Assembly: GCA_032718565.1 (NCBI GenBank)
Contig: JAVGVS010000288.1
Location: 464,310-528,309 of the forward strand
Origin: Distichodus sexfasciatus
Taxonomy: Eukaryota > Chordata > Actinopteri > Characiformes > Distichodontidae
DNA length: 64,000 bases
Direction: 5' to 3'
Numbering within the stretch: the stretch's first letter is position 1; each line of letters begins with the position of its first letter. The translations under genes were made by a program, and so were the position numbers. Of this stretch, positions 47,450-58,974 are shown piece after piece. The notes beneath the pieces are model-generated. The model was given only the letters and a program-made list of their open reading frames with translations, had not been told where the DNA came from and did no database searches.

Positions 47450-49395
47450 CGTCATGTGCTGGTCATCTTGGTGAGACCTCCAGTGATTGAAAAATCCTGT
47501 TTTGGTTGGTCTCTATCCAGCATGCTTCCCCAGGTACGGAAAAGAAAGGTAGAGCTGTTCTTTGAGCTGGGAGCATTAGGATGATTTTACAGATCTCTGG
47601 TTAAGTCTCGTGGTGGAGGAGGAGGTGCGTGTGGTCGGGCTTTTACGTGAAGCCGCGTCTCTCTCTCGGAGGAGGAGGTTTTGGTGATGTGGAAGATATT
47701 CACCTCAGAATCCGTTTATGGAAATGACACATTCCTGCTCTCCCTTCTCCTCCTCCTCCTCCTCCATATGGTGTGAGCTGTGGAGCTGTAAGACTTGGAA
47801 TGCTTGTCATGAAGGTTTATATGTCTCACTTATATGTCTTAGGGAGGGAGGGAGGGAGAGGGAAAGAAGGAAAGCCACCTGGCTTCAGTCAGTCTCAGGC
47901 TAATAGTTTTCAGGGTTTCGGGTTACCGGGTCCACCGGAGGCCAAACCAAACACAGTAAAAACGATAAACCGTAAATTTTAATCAAGCTGCAAATGTTTA
48001 AACCCGTGTGTCATTTAACCTGCTCTGATGTGCAGGTGATCGTAGATCAGCTTCTACTGCACTTTGAGATGGGACTGTTCAACCTTCTGATGTCGAGCAT
48101 TTTGTCTATCCCATTTTTTAAAAGACGCCAGGCGTTCCACTGAGCTCTCAGAATTTTGCCCCAAAAATAACGCCATATTATTTCAACAGGTTTTAATATC
48201 ACACCCCTAATACTTCTTATTAATTACTCCATTAACTTAAGGATATTTGATTCCGCTCTGCTGATTTCTGATAAACGCGCTTAGGAGCAGTGATTATTTC
48301 TTCTATATTAAGCTAATCACAGTCCTGGGATGAAGTCTGAGAGTCGCTCGGGTGCGGCATTGCAGCTGCTAATGGTATTTGTCCTCAAACACGGGGACAC
48401 GCTTGTTGTTTGTCCGCGCTGATACTGTACAGCACGAGCGATACGCACGAGACCCGCCTGCCGAGTCGGCCGAGAAGCTGGACTGGAGGAATGCATCCAG
48501 TCTCTAAAAACTCCTAAAGAATTCCTTTCTCTCTCTCTCTCTCTCTAAATGAAGACTTGTGTGGAAATTGTGCCTACTTCTCTCGCTGTCGCCGTCCGTC
48601 TGCATCCCTCCGAGTTGCCGCTTTAACCGTTCGGTTTAAGCGCGACTTTGCGTCGGGAGTCTCCGGGCCGAGTTAAGTCTAAATGAGTGAAGCGCTTACT
48701 GACAATTAGGTCCCACAGAGGCTGAATGGGCTTATTTTCCAGCCACTTATCATAACGATCGTTTCAGAGCATGGCCGAGCGACGGCTAATGCACACACGC
48801 ACGCACGCGCACGCGCCCCCACACGCAGCAGTGAGACATTACGTATTCTTCTCTCTTGCGCACACACACGCTCTCACATACATACACACAAAACACCAAA
48901 GTGGAAATGTCGTCTCTGGAATGAATGAGCTTCATAACTGTGCTATTATGTGGGATTCGTATTCAAACGAGCCGTATTGCACGGCGGTATTTTAATGAAT
49001 ATTGCAGTAAAACAACACGGCCTCTTGCGCCCGGCGAGTGTCTTCGCTGCTTCGAAAGCTGGCGCAGGGTTCATTTTCCTGTCTTGTGACCATGGAGTAT
49101 AACTAGTAAATGACCTTGCGTTGGACTTTGTGTGTAGGATTGTAGGACTTTGTGTTGGTTTTTAAAATGCGGCAGCGTTAGGAGGATTCTTGATTTATTA
49201 TTGCTGCTTTAAGGCTGCACAAAACTATAATACTTTTGATCAACGGAAGTCTGGTGTAACGTTAGGCAGTTATTTTAAGAGTGCATTATCAAAACATTAG
49301 CTCAAGGTCCGGGAGTTCTCAACCTTGAAAACAAAACAACCGTCGAAGAGAAGTGTCTATGGCAGGATACAGCATATTTTAATGTTTCGTAACTG
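47450..49395. other. Intron, mostly unassigned
   Basis: A short (TCC)n run is at 47743-47765 and a GGGA repeat at 47841-47858. CA/GC-rich runs lie at 48793-48870. 48420-48720 is moderately CpG-rich. No coding similarity. Confidence 0.45.
48120..48215. mobile_element. Family F fragment
   Basis: CCACTGAGCTCTCAGAATTT and TGCCCCAAAAATAACGCCAT match the interior of family F. Small relic. Confidence 0.5.
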
Positions 49396-49399
49396 AATT

Positions 49400-49644
49400 A
49401 AGTGAGGAATAATTAGTCATTGTGAACACACCACACACACACATTCACACAGTGTGACCTCTGCGTTTGACCCATACGGGAAGTAGCAATGGGCAGCTTT
49501 TTTGGCAGTGCCCAGGGAGCAGTACTTGGTGACAGTACCTTGCTTATGATATACCTCATTGGTACCCTTACGGTTCCAGGACTTGAACTGGTGACCTTCA
49601 GATCACAAGGCCAACTCCATAACGGTTACGCCACCAACTGCTCC
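49400..49644 (-). mobile_element. tRNA-derived SINE-1, diverged, near full length
   Basis: On the minus strand it begins GGAGCAGTTGGTGGCGTAAC and has a decayed B box. It contains the reverse of CAAGTACTGCTCCCTGGGCA and ends AATGACTAATTATTCC. Confidence 0.82.
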
Positions 49645-50068
49645 AAAAAGACACAGAGCCTGCTGCTCTGGTTTCACGCACAACCCGCTGTCCCCTGCTT
49701 GCTTTCTGGGAAGAGCAAACTTCCCCACAGTGAGGCATCAAGAGGTACTCAAAAGACACTCCAGAAGTCTCATGAGATCAGAGCTTCACTGGACAAAGAG
49801 CAAGGCTAAGAGCCTGTGTCCACCAAACGTGTTTCTTTGCGCTCAGAGCGGTCAAAACCGCTTTCCCTGTGCTTTCTCAGAGCTTCTCTCAGTGCTTGTT
49901 GTTGCTAACTTACAAAAAGCGTCATGGGGCACTTCCGCGTTCGTTCCCACGTCATGTAAACAATGTTCCTTTGAGATCAGAAGTTTAGCCGACAAGATTA
50001 TCTTTACTGTTCTGAAAGTTGAACGGATTGCAATTTGAGGCGCTCAGAGAAAAAAAAAAAGGCACCGG

Positions 50069-50562
50069 TAGGGCTGCAACAAATGACTATTTTTGTAATC
50101 GAGTAATCTATCGATTATTTTATCGATTAATCGAGTAATCGGATTTAAAAAAAAATGTAAATAAAAATGACAACACTTTGTTATTAGGCTTATTGGAGTG
50201 TGAGTAGAAGTTGGTCATATACGCTTTATGTTGTTGTATTCAATTGAAAATGAACAAACGTGAAGTTCAAGGGTCATTTTGAACTAATTTGACCAATAAA
50301 ATGAGTTGCTTTTGCATTTCCCACCATCCCCTGCGCACGCGTCACAATAAAGGGTTCAGCGCGTTCCGGAACGAACTATGAAAAAAATCGATGGGAAAAT
50401 CTCAATAAGTGGCTGTATTGTGAGCGGAACGCTGGTTGTTGTGGTTATTTATCAGATAAAATGTGCGTTTTGTCTGTAATAAAGGGGACGTTTTGACGGA
50501 AACGGAGCGTTTTAGCGAGTGATCGAATTATTCGAGTTATTCGAATAATCGTTTCAGCTCTA
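50069..50562. mobile_element. hAT-type non-autonomous element (494 bp)
   Basis: The ends TAGGGCTGCAACAAATGACT and TAATCGTTTCAGCTCTA are inverted repeats, flanked by a perfect 8-bp duplication GGCACCGG (50061-50068 and 50563-50570). The interior has short palindromic TCGATTATTTTATCGATTAA motifs. No transposase. Confidence 0.92.
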
Positions 50563-50738
50563 GGCACCGGCCTCTTTTGTTTTTCGGCTGAGGGCGCTCT
50601 GAACGCTGAAGCTTATTGGATTTGTATAAAAACCATGTTTGGTGGACACAGGTTCTTACATGTCTGCATACAAGCCGTCTAACTCTAGAAGGCAAGTCCA
50701 CAATTGATGTGGTGGTGGTGGTGGCCCGGTTTGACCAA

Positions 50739-50785
50739 CTTCCGTGCTGACCAACTGATTAGCCGTTACGCCACCGACTGCCTCT
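50739..50785 (-). mobile_element. tRNA-derived SINE-1 head fragment
   Basis: On the minus strand it reads GCAGTCGGTGGCGTAACGGC, the tRNA-like start of SINE-1. The rest is missing. Confidence 0.5.
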
Positions 50786-51579
50786 GTGTTTTACATTTTT
50801 ACCATGTTCATATTTCCAGTGGGGAAATTGACTAATATCTTGTAGCATCCCAAAATACATCCTTGTTTTTAACTTCAACACTCATCACAATCCATTTAGA
50901 CCATGATGATGCAGCAACTGTTTCCACTCATATTTCTTTTGGACGTTCTCATCTGTAAAGCCGCGCGCTCACCACCGCTCAGCCCACGTCAGGCAGCAGA
51001 TTTTCGTGACCGATACAGATTTTTCCATCTCTCCGTTTTTTTTTTCTTCTTCTCGGGACTGCTGTTGGTTTTTGGCAGTGGTTTGCTGTCACATCCTCCT
51101 GAGGCAGCTGGCTGAAGTGACTGTCGCTGAAGCCCGAGGGCTGAACGCAGGCGTTTTGGCGTTGCTCTCCGAGTCTTTTCCACTTTTCAGAACAGCGTGA
51201 AGGAGTCGAAGTGGGTTAGCTCTGCTGCAGAAAGGCTTCCTGGACTTCCCCCTGCTAACAAAAACACAGGAGATCTTCTCCAAACACAGACGACAGCAAG
51301 GGGCTTGATGTGTGTAGTGCGTGTGTGTGTGTTCGTGATACAGCAGGGGCGTGCAAAACCAACACACAATTTCCGGTGTAATTAATTCCTAGATGGGGTG
51401 CGGTTTGATGTCGACCCGCCGGTGCAGACGGAGGGGTTAACGGGGCTTATAGAGGAATTTTCAGGAGCCTCTTGAAGGGGTCGTCTTCAAAGTTTCAGCT
51501 TTCTTTTATTTCCTGCCGGAATGCAGGATCACGCTTTGGGAAGATCTGGAAAGACTCAGTCTGGGCGTCTCTCTGTCTT

Positions 51580-51640
51580 TTCTTTTCCTTCATTTTCTCT
51601 TCCTCCTCCTCCTCTTCTCTTCATCCCTCTCTCCGTGTGA
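51580..51640 (+). repeat. Pyrimidine-rich tract
   Basis: TCTTTTCTTTTCCTTCATTT and CTCTTCCTCC repeats lead into GTGTGAGATGTGAG. They could act as a branch point and pyrimidine tract, but no convincing exon follows (see rejected items). Confidence 0.5.
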
Positions 51641-51789
51641 GATGTGAGCGTGTTGACGGTCCCTTGGCCCAGCCCCAGTCAGAGCACCTGGGCAGCAGGC
51701 TGTGGCGATCGCTGAAGCCTGACTGCTGTACGCCGCATGACAGGCGTTTGAGAGTGCGAGCGTCGCACCCGCCGGCCTCATCCTGACAG

Positions 51790-52110
51790 CCGAGCACAGG
51801 CCCGCGTCCAAATCCCCCAACCGTCGCCACGCTTGCCAGAGCCGAGCCGAGCCGATCCGAGCCGCTCGCGCCGCCCCGAGGATCCGGCCCCGCTCCAGTA
51901 CTCCTGCGCTCGCTCACTCACTTCACTTCGCTTCTGCCCTTCTTTCTCCGGGCCACTCGCCCGAGTGATGCGGGAGGAAGCGGCGCCGAGCAGTAGCGAC
52001 TCCTGCAGATTTGCAAATGAAGCTTTGCGCGTCGCTGCTAGAGGGACTTAGGTTAGTTTACGCGTGCGTCTCAGGCTGAGAGCTGAAGTCGGCAAGCGTG
52101 GAAAAAGAGC
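51790..52110. promoter_or_regulatory. CpG island with promoter-like composition
   Basis: This is the densest CpG cluster in the intron. It has repeated GAGCCGAGCCGAGCCGATCC pieces, GCGCCGCCCCGAGG and a palindromic octamer-like ATTTGCAAAT at 52011-52020. There is no repeat family and no TATA box. A cryptic or alternative promoter or first exon is possible but unproven. Confidence 0.35.
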
Positions 52111-52526
52111 GCCAGACTGTGCTGGGGATTTTTCTTTCTCTTTACATTTTTGGGGTGTAATTTAGTGCAAACGGATATCCGAAACCCGCCTGAAAAGGGT
52201 AATTGATAGGTGTTTCCTGGTTAAAAACATTCCAGAAATGCCCAACTTGTAATTAGCGTGTTGTAAAGAAGTGGTACACTTGAATAGCTCCGAGTAATTG
52301 CTGTTTTAGTGGAGCTGGGTGGGAGGGCATTGAGGACAGTGCGGCGGGTTGCTAGAAACTAACCAATGCAATTTGGGTGGCGGAAAACACACGCTCAGCT
52401 TCAAACACATCTTTTATGTAGCCCAACCACCAAAAAAAACAATAATAATATGCCAAACCAAAAGATTTTTATCACAAACTGCCATTTGTATCGTGATGAA
52501 TTAACCACAATATTTCTTTACATTTG

Positions 52527-52672
52527 GTGCAGTTGGTAGCGTAACGATTAGGGAGTTCGCCCTGTGATTACAGCGTAGCCATTTCGAGTCCCAGACCGGT
52601 AAAGACACCTGAGGTACTCATGAGCAAGGCACCGTCCCCAAGCACTTTTCCCTGGGTGCTGACCGCGTCAAC
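52527..52672 (+). mobile_element. tRNA-derived SINE-1, left part (split)
   Basis: The head GGTGCAGTTGGTAGCGTAAC is followed by CATTTCGAGTCCCAGACCGG and CTGAGGTACTCATGAGCAAG, then the break at 52673. Continued at 53032-53150. Confidence 0.85.
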
Positions 52673-53031
52673 TAGAGGTTGACCGATATCGGTTTTTCAG
52701 GGCTGATATCGATGTCAAAATTTTGAATTTTACGAACATCAAACTCAGCTCTCTCCTCTCCTCTTCTCCTTCTCGGAGCTTCACGCTGCACTCGTGTGTG
52801 AGTGTGGTATGAGTGACTACAAGGCTTCAGCGTTGATTGGCTACTACTCGTGTGACATGTAACCCAATCAGAGACTGTTGTGGGCCGGACATTAAATGAA
52901 GCAGTGAGTCGAGAGCAAGCGGCACAGAGAGGAGAGACGGCAGTGGAGCCACAGTAGCGCACCTTATAATTACTTGATAGTGATATCGGAAAAGTGCCTA
53001 ATATCGGCCCCTGATAATCGGTCGAACCTTA
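52673..53031. mobile_element. hAT-type element, family A copy 3 (359 bp), inserted in a SINE
   Basis: The ends TAGAGGTTGACCGATATCGG and ATCGGTCGAACCTTA match family A, as do the interior segments GTGACATGTAACCCAATCAG, CATTAAATGAAGCAGTGAGT and GTGGAGCCACAGTAGCGC. The 8-bp flanks (GCGTCAAC and ATGTCAGC) agree at 5 of 8 bases, a possible decayed duplication. Confidence 0.85.
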
Positions 53032-53150
53032 ATGTCAGCTGCCAACTGCTCCTTCATCGATAATTCAAATGCAGAGGTCATATTTTGTTGTGGTGCATTG
53101 TGTGCTGTGCTGTGGTGTGTTCACAATGACAAATAATCACTCACTTTCAC
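53032..53150 (+). mobile_element. tRNA-derived SINE-1, right part (split)
   Basis: It resumes at ATGTCAGCTGCCAACTGCTC and ends AATAATCACTCACTTTCAC, completing the SINE interrupted by 52673-53031. Confidence 0.85.
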
Positions 53151-53191
53151 ATTTGTGATAGTTTTGTATCAGCTGCAGGGGAAAGAACATA

Positions 53192-53829
53192 TGTGACTCT
53201 CCACGGCAAAACCAGTCGCTTGTCGCAACGGAGGTTTCCGAGAAAAACAAGCGTTTATGTTGCGTGGGGTAAAATTGTGGATTTTTTGTTTTTAGTGTTT
53301 TGAAACAGTGGAAGGTCTATACTGTACTGTTGTGAATAAATTTGGCTGAAAAACTTACCCTTTCCATCCTAAAAACGTGACTTTCTTGAGGTGAGGAATT
53401 CAATTCCAGCAGAATGTTAAAAGTTTGTGTTTTGACCGCTCTACTCCAATATTTACGCTAAATCCACTGGTTGATATTTCTCCGGAATCCATCTTCGTCT
53501 CCCGAGTTCAGTTAACCTAACGCAGGTAGGCTATCCGTGTGGCTGTGAATGCAGCGTAGGCTGCCGTAAACGCAAACGTAGCCGCGACCGCACCAAGCGT
53601 CTGTGAGTGCTACGGCGATATTCAACTTCAAAGGCAGATTTCTCCGTTTCTCACTTGGCGTGACAAGAGAAACCCGACTCCTTTGAATGTTGATATCTCA
53701 GTCATATGGCGTCCCATTCATTTGATTTAGGTATCGTTTTGAAGCTTGATTTATGCCCTTTCATGGAAACATAATAACTCAATTTTGAAAATTTGTGACG
53801 AGCGACTGGTTTTACCGTGGAGGGTCACA
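53192..53829 (-). mobile_element. Family D inverted-repeat element, copy 4, full length (638 bp)
   Basis: It starts TGTGACTCTCCACGGCAAAA and ends TTTACCGTGGAGGGTCACA. It is collinear in reverse with 6698-7322 and complete at both ends. The interior is without coding capacity. Flanks are ACATA and AATAA; the duplication is unclear. Confidence 0.88.
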
Positions 53830-55030
53830 AATAATCATCCTAATCATGTCCAGCATACAGTATGTTGTTGTAATTGCTCAGGAACTTTCACTTTCAGTTC
53901 CAGTCCCACCACCATCCACATCAGCTTGTGTTTTGTACAGACATGTAGGACTCAAATTTCAACTAGCACATCCTATAACTTATTACTGAGAGATTGCTGC
54001 TTAAAAGGCAAAGCACATAAACAGAAAACATCCTGCTGCTTCAGAAGGGGTTAAAAGTGTTGTAAGCTGCTCAGTGTTCATGTCAAATCTAAATCCTCTT
54101 CTTAACATTGCAGAATTCTTCCTGGTGATTTTAGAATTCTATCAAGGTCTTTCAGTCACTCCTGGCTTCATATAAATCCAGCGTCAGACCTTGGTACAGA
54201 TTGTTAATTTCCTTCACGAATACATTTCCTTTTATAACTGTTCCAACCCCAAATCCCCGGGGCCTCTTTAAACTGCAGTAATACGCTAACACGTAACACT
54301 AGCATGTCTTTCCCTCAGACAGGTCCCTGTTGCTGTGTGTGAGTCATATTCACACACTTCATAAATCCCTTTTCCCATGACTCTTAATTCAAAAGAATCC
54401 TATTAGCTAGATGGCGTGCATTTTAAAAAGCATTTCGCCCAGCTGCGCACACACACACGCCCAGACGCGGGCTCGTATCTCGGCACTTAACGACCCGCGG
54501 GGTCACAGGTCGGGTCGGGTCGGGTCCGGATGGGGGGAGGGTCATGGAATGTCGGGGAAAGTGTCCGTAGCTGTGGTGGTTGTGGTGATTTGTGTGTGTT
54601 TGTATGGGGGGGTGAAAGCAGGTGTTGAAGTTGTGAGAGTTGAACAAACTCATTCCTCCTGCCGCTCGACCCCTCTGAGGAAGCAAGATAAGAGCTGTAA
54701 TTGAATTAGGGAACCTTTTTTTTTGGAGAGGGGGGTTGGTTGGTTCCTGGGGTGCGAAGGCTTTTGTCTCCCGCCCTCCCCGAAGAGGCAGGATCTTGAG
54801 GATTTTGACCTCATTTGAAAAACTGAAGACGAGCTTCCCCTCACCTCAATGTAAGACGTTTCCTGTCCAAACCGAAGAGCAGGCAGGACCCCCCGTGAGG
54901 ACGGAGCACCTGTGCACGTATTGGGGAGGGGGGCGAATGAAAGCTCCCACTTTTACACACACACTTAAGAGAGGCTAAAAGCAGCATGCCATACTGTGTT
55001 GCTGGTAACGCTCAGAATCAAGGAAAATGA
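53830..55030. other. Intron, no element recognised
   Basis: CpG-containing stretches are at 54410-54560, with G-rich and TG-rich pieces near 54530-54640. No repeat similarity or coding pattern. Confidence 0.45.
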
Positions 55031-55034
55031 TGAA

Positions 55035-55184
55035 GTGGTACCACTGAGGTACTCTCGAGCACGGGACCATCCTCTGGTTGCTGCCCACTGCTCCTTCATA
55101 GATGTCATTTGTAGAGGTCACATTTGGTTGTGGTGCACTGTGTGCTGAGCTGTTCTGTGGTGTGTTCACACTGACAAATAAGTG
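55035..55184 (+). mobile_element. tRNA-derived SINE-1, right part, first of an inverted pair
   Basis: It starts GGTACCACTGAGGTACTCTC and contains GTTGCTGCCCACTGCTCC (with a small deletion) and GGTTGTGGTGCACTGTGTG. It ends TTCACACTGACAAATAAGTG, immediately next to the reverse copy at 55185. Confidence 0.85.
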
Positions 55185-55425
55185 AAAGTGAGTGAGTATT
55201 TGTCATTGTGAACACAACACAGTGCACCACAACCAGTTGTGAGCTCTGCAAAACATAACCCATCCGTGAAGGAGCAGTGGGCAGCTAACAAGCGCCCGGG
55301 GAGCAGTGCTTGGGGACGGTAACTTGCTCATGAGTACCTCAGTGGTAACTTTACCGGCCCTGGCTTCGAACCTGCGACCTTCTGATCACGGGGCGAACAC
55401 CGTACCGTTACGCCACCAGCTGCCC
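55185..55425 (-). mobile_element. tRNA-derived SINE-1, full length, second of an inverted pair
   Basis: On the minus strand it reads GGGCAGCTGGTGGCGTAACG (A-box-like), GTACGGTGTTCGCCCCGTGA, TCAGAAGGTCGCAGGTTCGA (B box) and ends AATGACAAATACTCACTCAC. This is the clearest complete SINE-1 in the window. Confidence 0.9.
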
Positions 55426-57394
55426 TAACACACTGTAGGTGTCTATTCTACTCTATGCTTTAGATTTTTATTCTTTACAGCTATTAAATTGAGTGATAAA
55501 ACGGTGTGGTTCTAACTGTTGTTACAGGCATGCCTCTGACATATGTTTATTAAGGTGGTTTTAAGGGAACACGTCTCCCAACTACGCCAACGTCAGTAAA
55601 TTTAGTGAAAGCTAATATGGCCTTTATCATAAGTAGCATAAATGGCGTGAGGCTAAAGGTCCCCATTAGCCCTCATTCATTGTTACACATTAGCATTTTT
55701 GGGCTGGTGCCCCTTTAATAGGGTCTTGTGCTATTAGGAGTGACCGTGTCTGCTTTAGCTGTGTTTTTGGCCCTTGCTATTACGATTATCATTTGAAATG
55801 TATTGGGGGGAAACACAGGATTACGCCTCACGGAAATAAAAAAAAAAGGGGGGGATTTTTATAAACAGCCTCCGTAAAATAGCAAGACTTATGGTGTGAA
55901 TCACTGTTGATCCAGTAAAAACATAAGCCTTTCGATGGATTAAGTGGAAAGCGGTTTTATAATGTAAACACACATTTACTGATATTCCCTGCGTTCTGTA
56001 TTCAGCTTCCTGTGCCGTTTGTGAACGCGTCTGATAATAAAATAATCGCGTCTCACCTGAAAGCACCCAGAAACGGGCGGGTCTCCGTCACCATTATTTT
56101 TGATATACAAGTTGTCGCCTTGCCGGCGTTTGTTTTATTGACGCAGGTTTGCCGAGTGATTACGGGCTGATTGGGTTCTCAGAACTTCATCTCCTCTAAT
56201 GGCGCCCCAGAATCCAATATCCATACTCCTACATATCCGTTCATCACCGTCGCTCTGTTTGCAGAATTGAAAGTCTGTGTCGATCCCTCCTTTTTGTTTT
56301 CCCTCTTTTTTTTTCATCTGACTGATAAATGGAGCTCCCCTTAGTGAAGGTCTGTTCAGCCGGGCCGATTGTGTGTATTGTGCCCATGTGTATATCCTCT
56401 AATCTCTGCAGTCCCCATCCCCACACACACTCCTACTTTAATTCATTCGTACAGTGGTTGACATGCAACTTTAATCTCTGCTTCAGGGAGTTCTCGAAGC
56501 TGCCGTTTATCTGGCGTCTAAAAGCAGAAGTGCTGATAACTCGGGCCGTAAAGCGTCCAAAAAAAAAAAAAAACTTTGGTTTAAACTTGCCATATATCAA
56601 ATCTTCCTCCGGCGTCTCCAAAATAAAATCTCTTTTCCTTACTGCCATACACCAGCTCCTAATGTTTTAATAAAGATATGAGGCTTCTTGCCAGAGCTTA
56701 TTATCCCTTTTTGCTTGAATCCTGAAGCTCGCCGCACTTAAAAACTGCATTAAGGTTCTGTGCAGCATTCATACGCAGTAGAATTGTGAGGGTTTTCCCA
56801 GCCTCTTACCTTTGCAGTAACAACCTCGTAATTTGAACTCAAGGAACAGCCAACAAAAAGAGAAGGACGTCTTTCTGTACGATAGAGAGAGCAAAAAACG
56901 AGAGAAAATGGAGCCGGTTCCTCTTAAAGTACTCCTTTTTTGTTGGCCCTTGAATCAGGGCTCAGACAAGGTCTTTAAAATCGATAAGAAACAACCAACC
57001 CAACGAGCAGAGACGACCTCCCTCTCCGCTCTCTCCCGCTCCCTCTCTCTCTCTCTCTATCCCTCTTTTCTCTCTCCTCTCCTCTAGATCGATGAGGGGG
57101 AAAATTGGGCCATGATCAAACCTGTCAGGCTCCCGGCGGCCCGCAGTGTGCCGCTAGGCCCGTGCTGTGGGGTAATTAATAGAATGATCGGGCGCTACCG
57201 CCACCTAGGCTTCTGTAGATGGCGGAAAAGACGGAACGGATGAACGAGTAATATTTAGCTTCATTCCAATTAGCCTCATCTGAAGCGTTTGACGTCGTGG
57301 TCGGGTCGCGGTCGGGGCTTTCATAGTGATTCAGTGTAGCAAAGATACGTCATAACTAAACTTTTCTTAACGGCTGTAAGATGGAGTCGGAGTG
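55426..57394. other. Intron, mostly unassigned
   Basis: Short A or T runs occur at 56304-56313 and 56558-56572. 57020-57090 is CT-rich. No element or coding similarity was recognised; 55990-56160 and 57120-57260 have ordinary complexity. Confidence 0.45.
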
Positions 57395-57618
57395 TGAAAG
57401 TGAGTGATTTTTTGTCATTGTGAACACAGCACACAGTGCACCACAACCAGATGTGACCTCTGCATTTGACCCATCCGTGAAGGAGCAATGGGCAGCTAAC
57501 AAGCGCCCGGGGAGCAGTGCTTGGGGACGGTACCTTGCTCATGAGTACCTCAGTGGTCACTTGCCCTGGATTCGAACCTGCGACCTTCTGATCACGGGGC
57601 GAACACCCTACCGTGCCC
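57395..57618 (-). mobile_element. tRNA-derived SINE-1, nearly complete
   Basis: On the minus strand GGGGCACGGTAGGGTGTTCG is a slightly deleted head, then GATCAGAAGGTCGCAGGTTC and GAATCCAGGGC (B box). It ends AATGACAAAAAATCACTCAC. Confidence 0.88.
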
Positions 57619-58811
57619 CTATCTTGGCAATGATGGAAGCAGAAATTTTCCCCTCTTTGTTGTGAAATAAGTTTGGTTGTAGTTTTCTCTGTAGCTTGTA
57701 GTGTACATAACTACCATTTTAAAACAGCTTGGCTGTAACTTAGTTACTTTTAATCTTAAGTAGCTTGTAACATGAAAAGCTAGCGCTCAAGAAAAGCGTC
57801 CTCAGCACCGGTGAAAAATGATGACGAGTAGCGCTTATGCAGGAGACGCTCTGATGTTTATCAGGGTACAGAACAAGAGTTTTGTTGTCGTCCTGCTGTC
57901 TCTCTGGTGAATACTCAGTCCATCAGCGCTCCTGCTGCGGAAACAGTCTAACAGAAAAGAAGAATGGCAGAGGGGGAAGTGGACTAGAATTGCCAGACAG
58001 GCTACTTGCCCCATTTGCTTGTGTTGTTTTTAAAAGCTGAGAGTTAGTAAGCAGTGTTGTGAATGTATTCCGTTACAGAATAGAGAATACGTGATCTAAA
58101 ATGTTCAGCACTGCTAGTAAGTGAATTCTGACCAAAATGGTCATGTGGCTAACGCTGAATAAAAGCCTTGCTACTTGAACCAATGGCATTTATTTATTTT
58201 TCTTAACAAAAATGTTTTTTGAAGGACTTTCACACTAAAATAAAAGATTGTAAGTTGTATTTATTGTATTATGTTCATTGTTACTTTTCATATACAGCTC
58301 GAGTTTTTAGAGTTTTCAGCGTCCAGTGACCGCGCAAGAGAGCCACGCTTCTATAAACAGCCGAAAGGCAGGAGTTGGGCTTGTGGTTTTATTGTGGGCG
58401 CAGAGTCTCTGGCTTCTGTCCGGGTGGCAGGATATTTGGTTTAAGGAAACCGCACTCCTCTGTGTTTTGAGTTGGGCGCTGGCGCGAGTGCCCGCCGAGG
58501 CCGACATCAGCCCTTTAGTTTTTTTTTTCTCCTTAAATGGAAGAGTTTGACGAGTGGAGAGCTGGGAGGGTCAGTGTAGAGCTGCCCAGAGTTTAAGTTG
58601 GTTCATGATGGTGATTTGCTGGTTAGATAGCAGTGAAGATGGCCAGCGGTTGAGTACATTTCTTGTTGATGAGTTAAAAGTGGTTCCAAAACATTTTATT
58701 TCCTTGAGATGGTAAATAATAATAGTAAATATTACTTACACATTCAAGGGTAAGATTTTTACACTATTTTTTCTCCAGTAACACACACAAACATATCATG
58801 ATTCATGAACG

Positions 58812-58813
<2 letters not shown>

Positions 58814-58851
<38 letters not shown>

Positions 58852-58864
58852 TATTATTATTATT
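58814..58864. repeat. (ATT)n microsatellite
   Basis: About 16 ATT units with one interruption (TATATT), the same pattern as at 977-1044. This one is not clearly linked to a LINE. Confidence 0.9.
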
Positions 58865-58974
58865 TGCAAATAATTGATTTAACTGACAGGGACAAAGTTA
58901 TGTTGATTAGAGGTTCTGGAATGTTTGTTTTATTTATGTTTTATTTAATTGCCTAATTGCATATCTGAGGTTGA

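Noticed and set aside
51649..51677. RVDGP-coding stretch after a strong pyrimidine tract, a candidate for the missing plexin microexon
   Set aside because: The first AG-linked reading gives R-V-D-G-P, but no GT donor occurs in the right phase: GTCCCT leaves 10 nt and GTCAGA leaves 29 nt. The following residues do not match the family.
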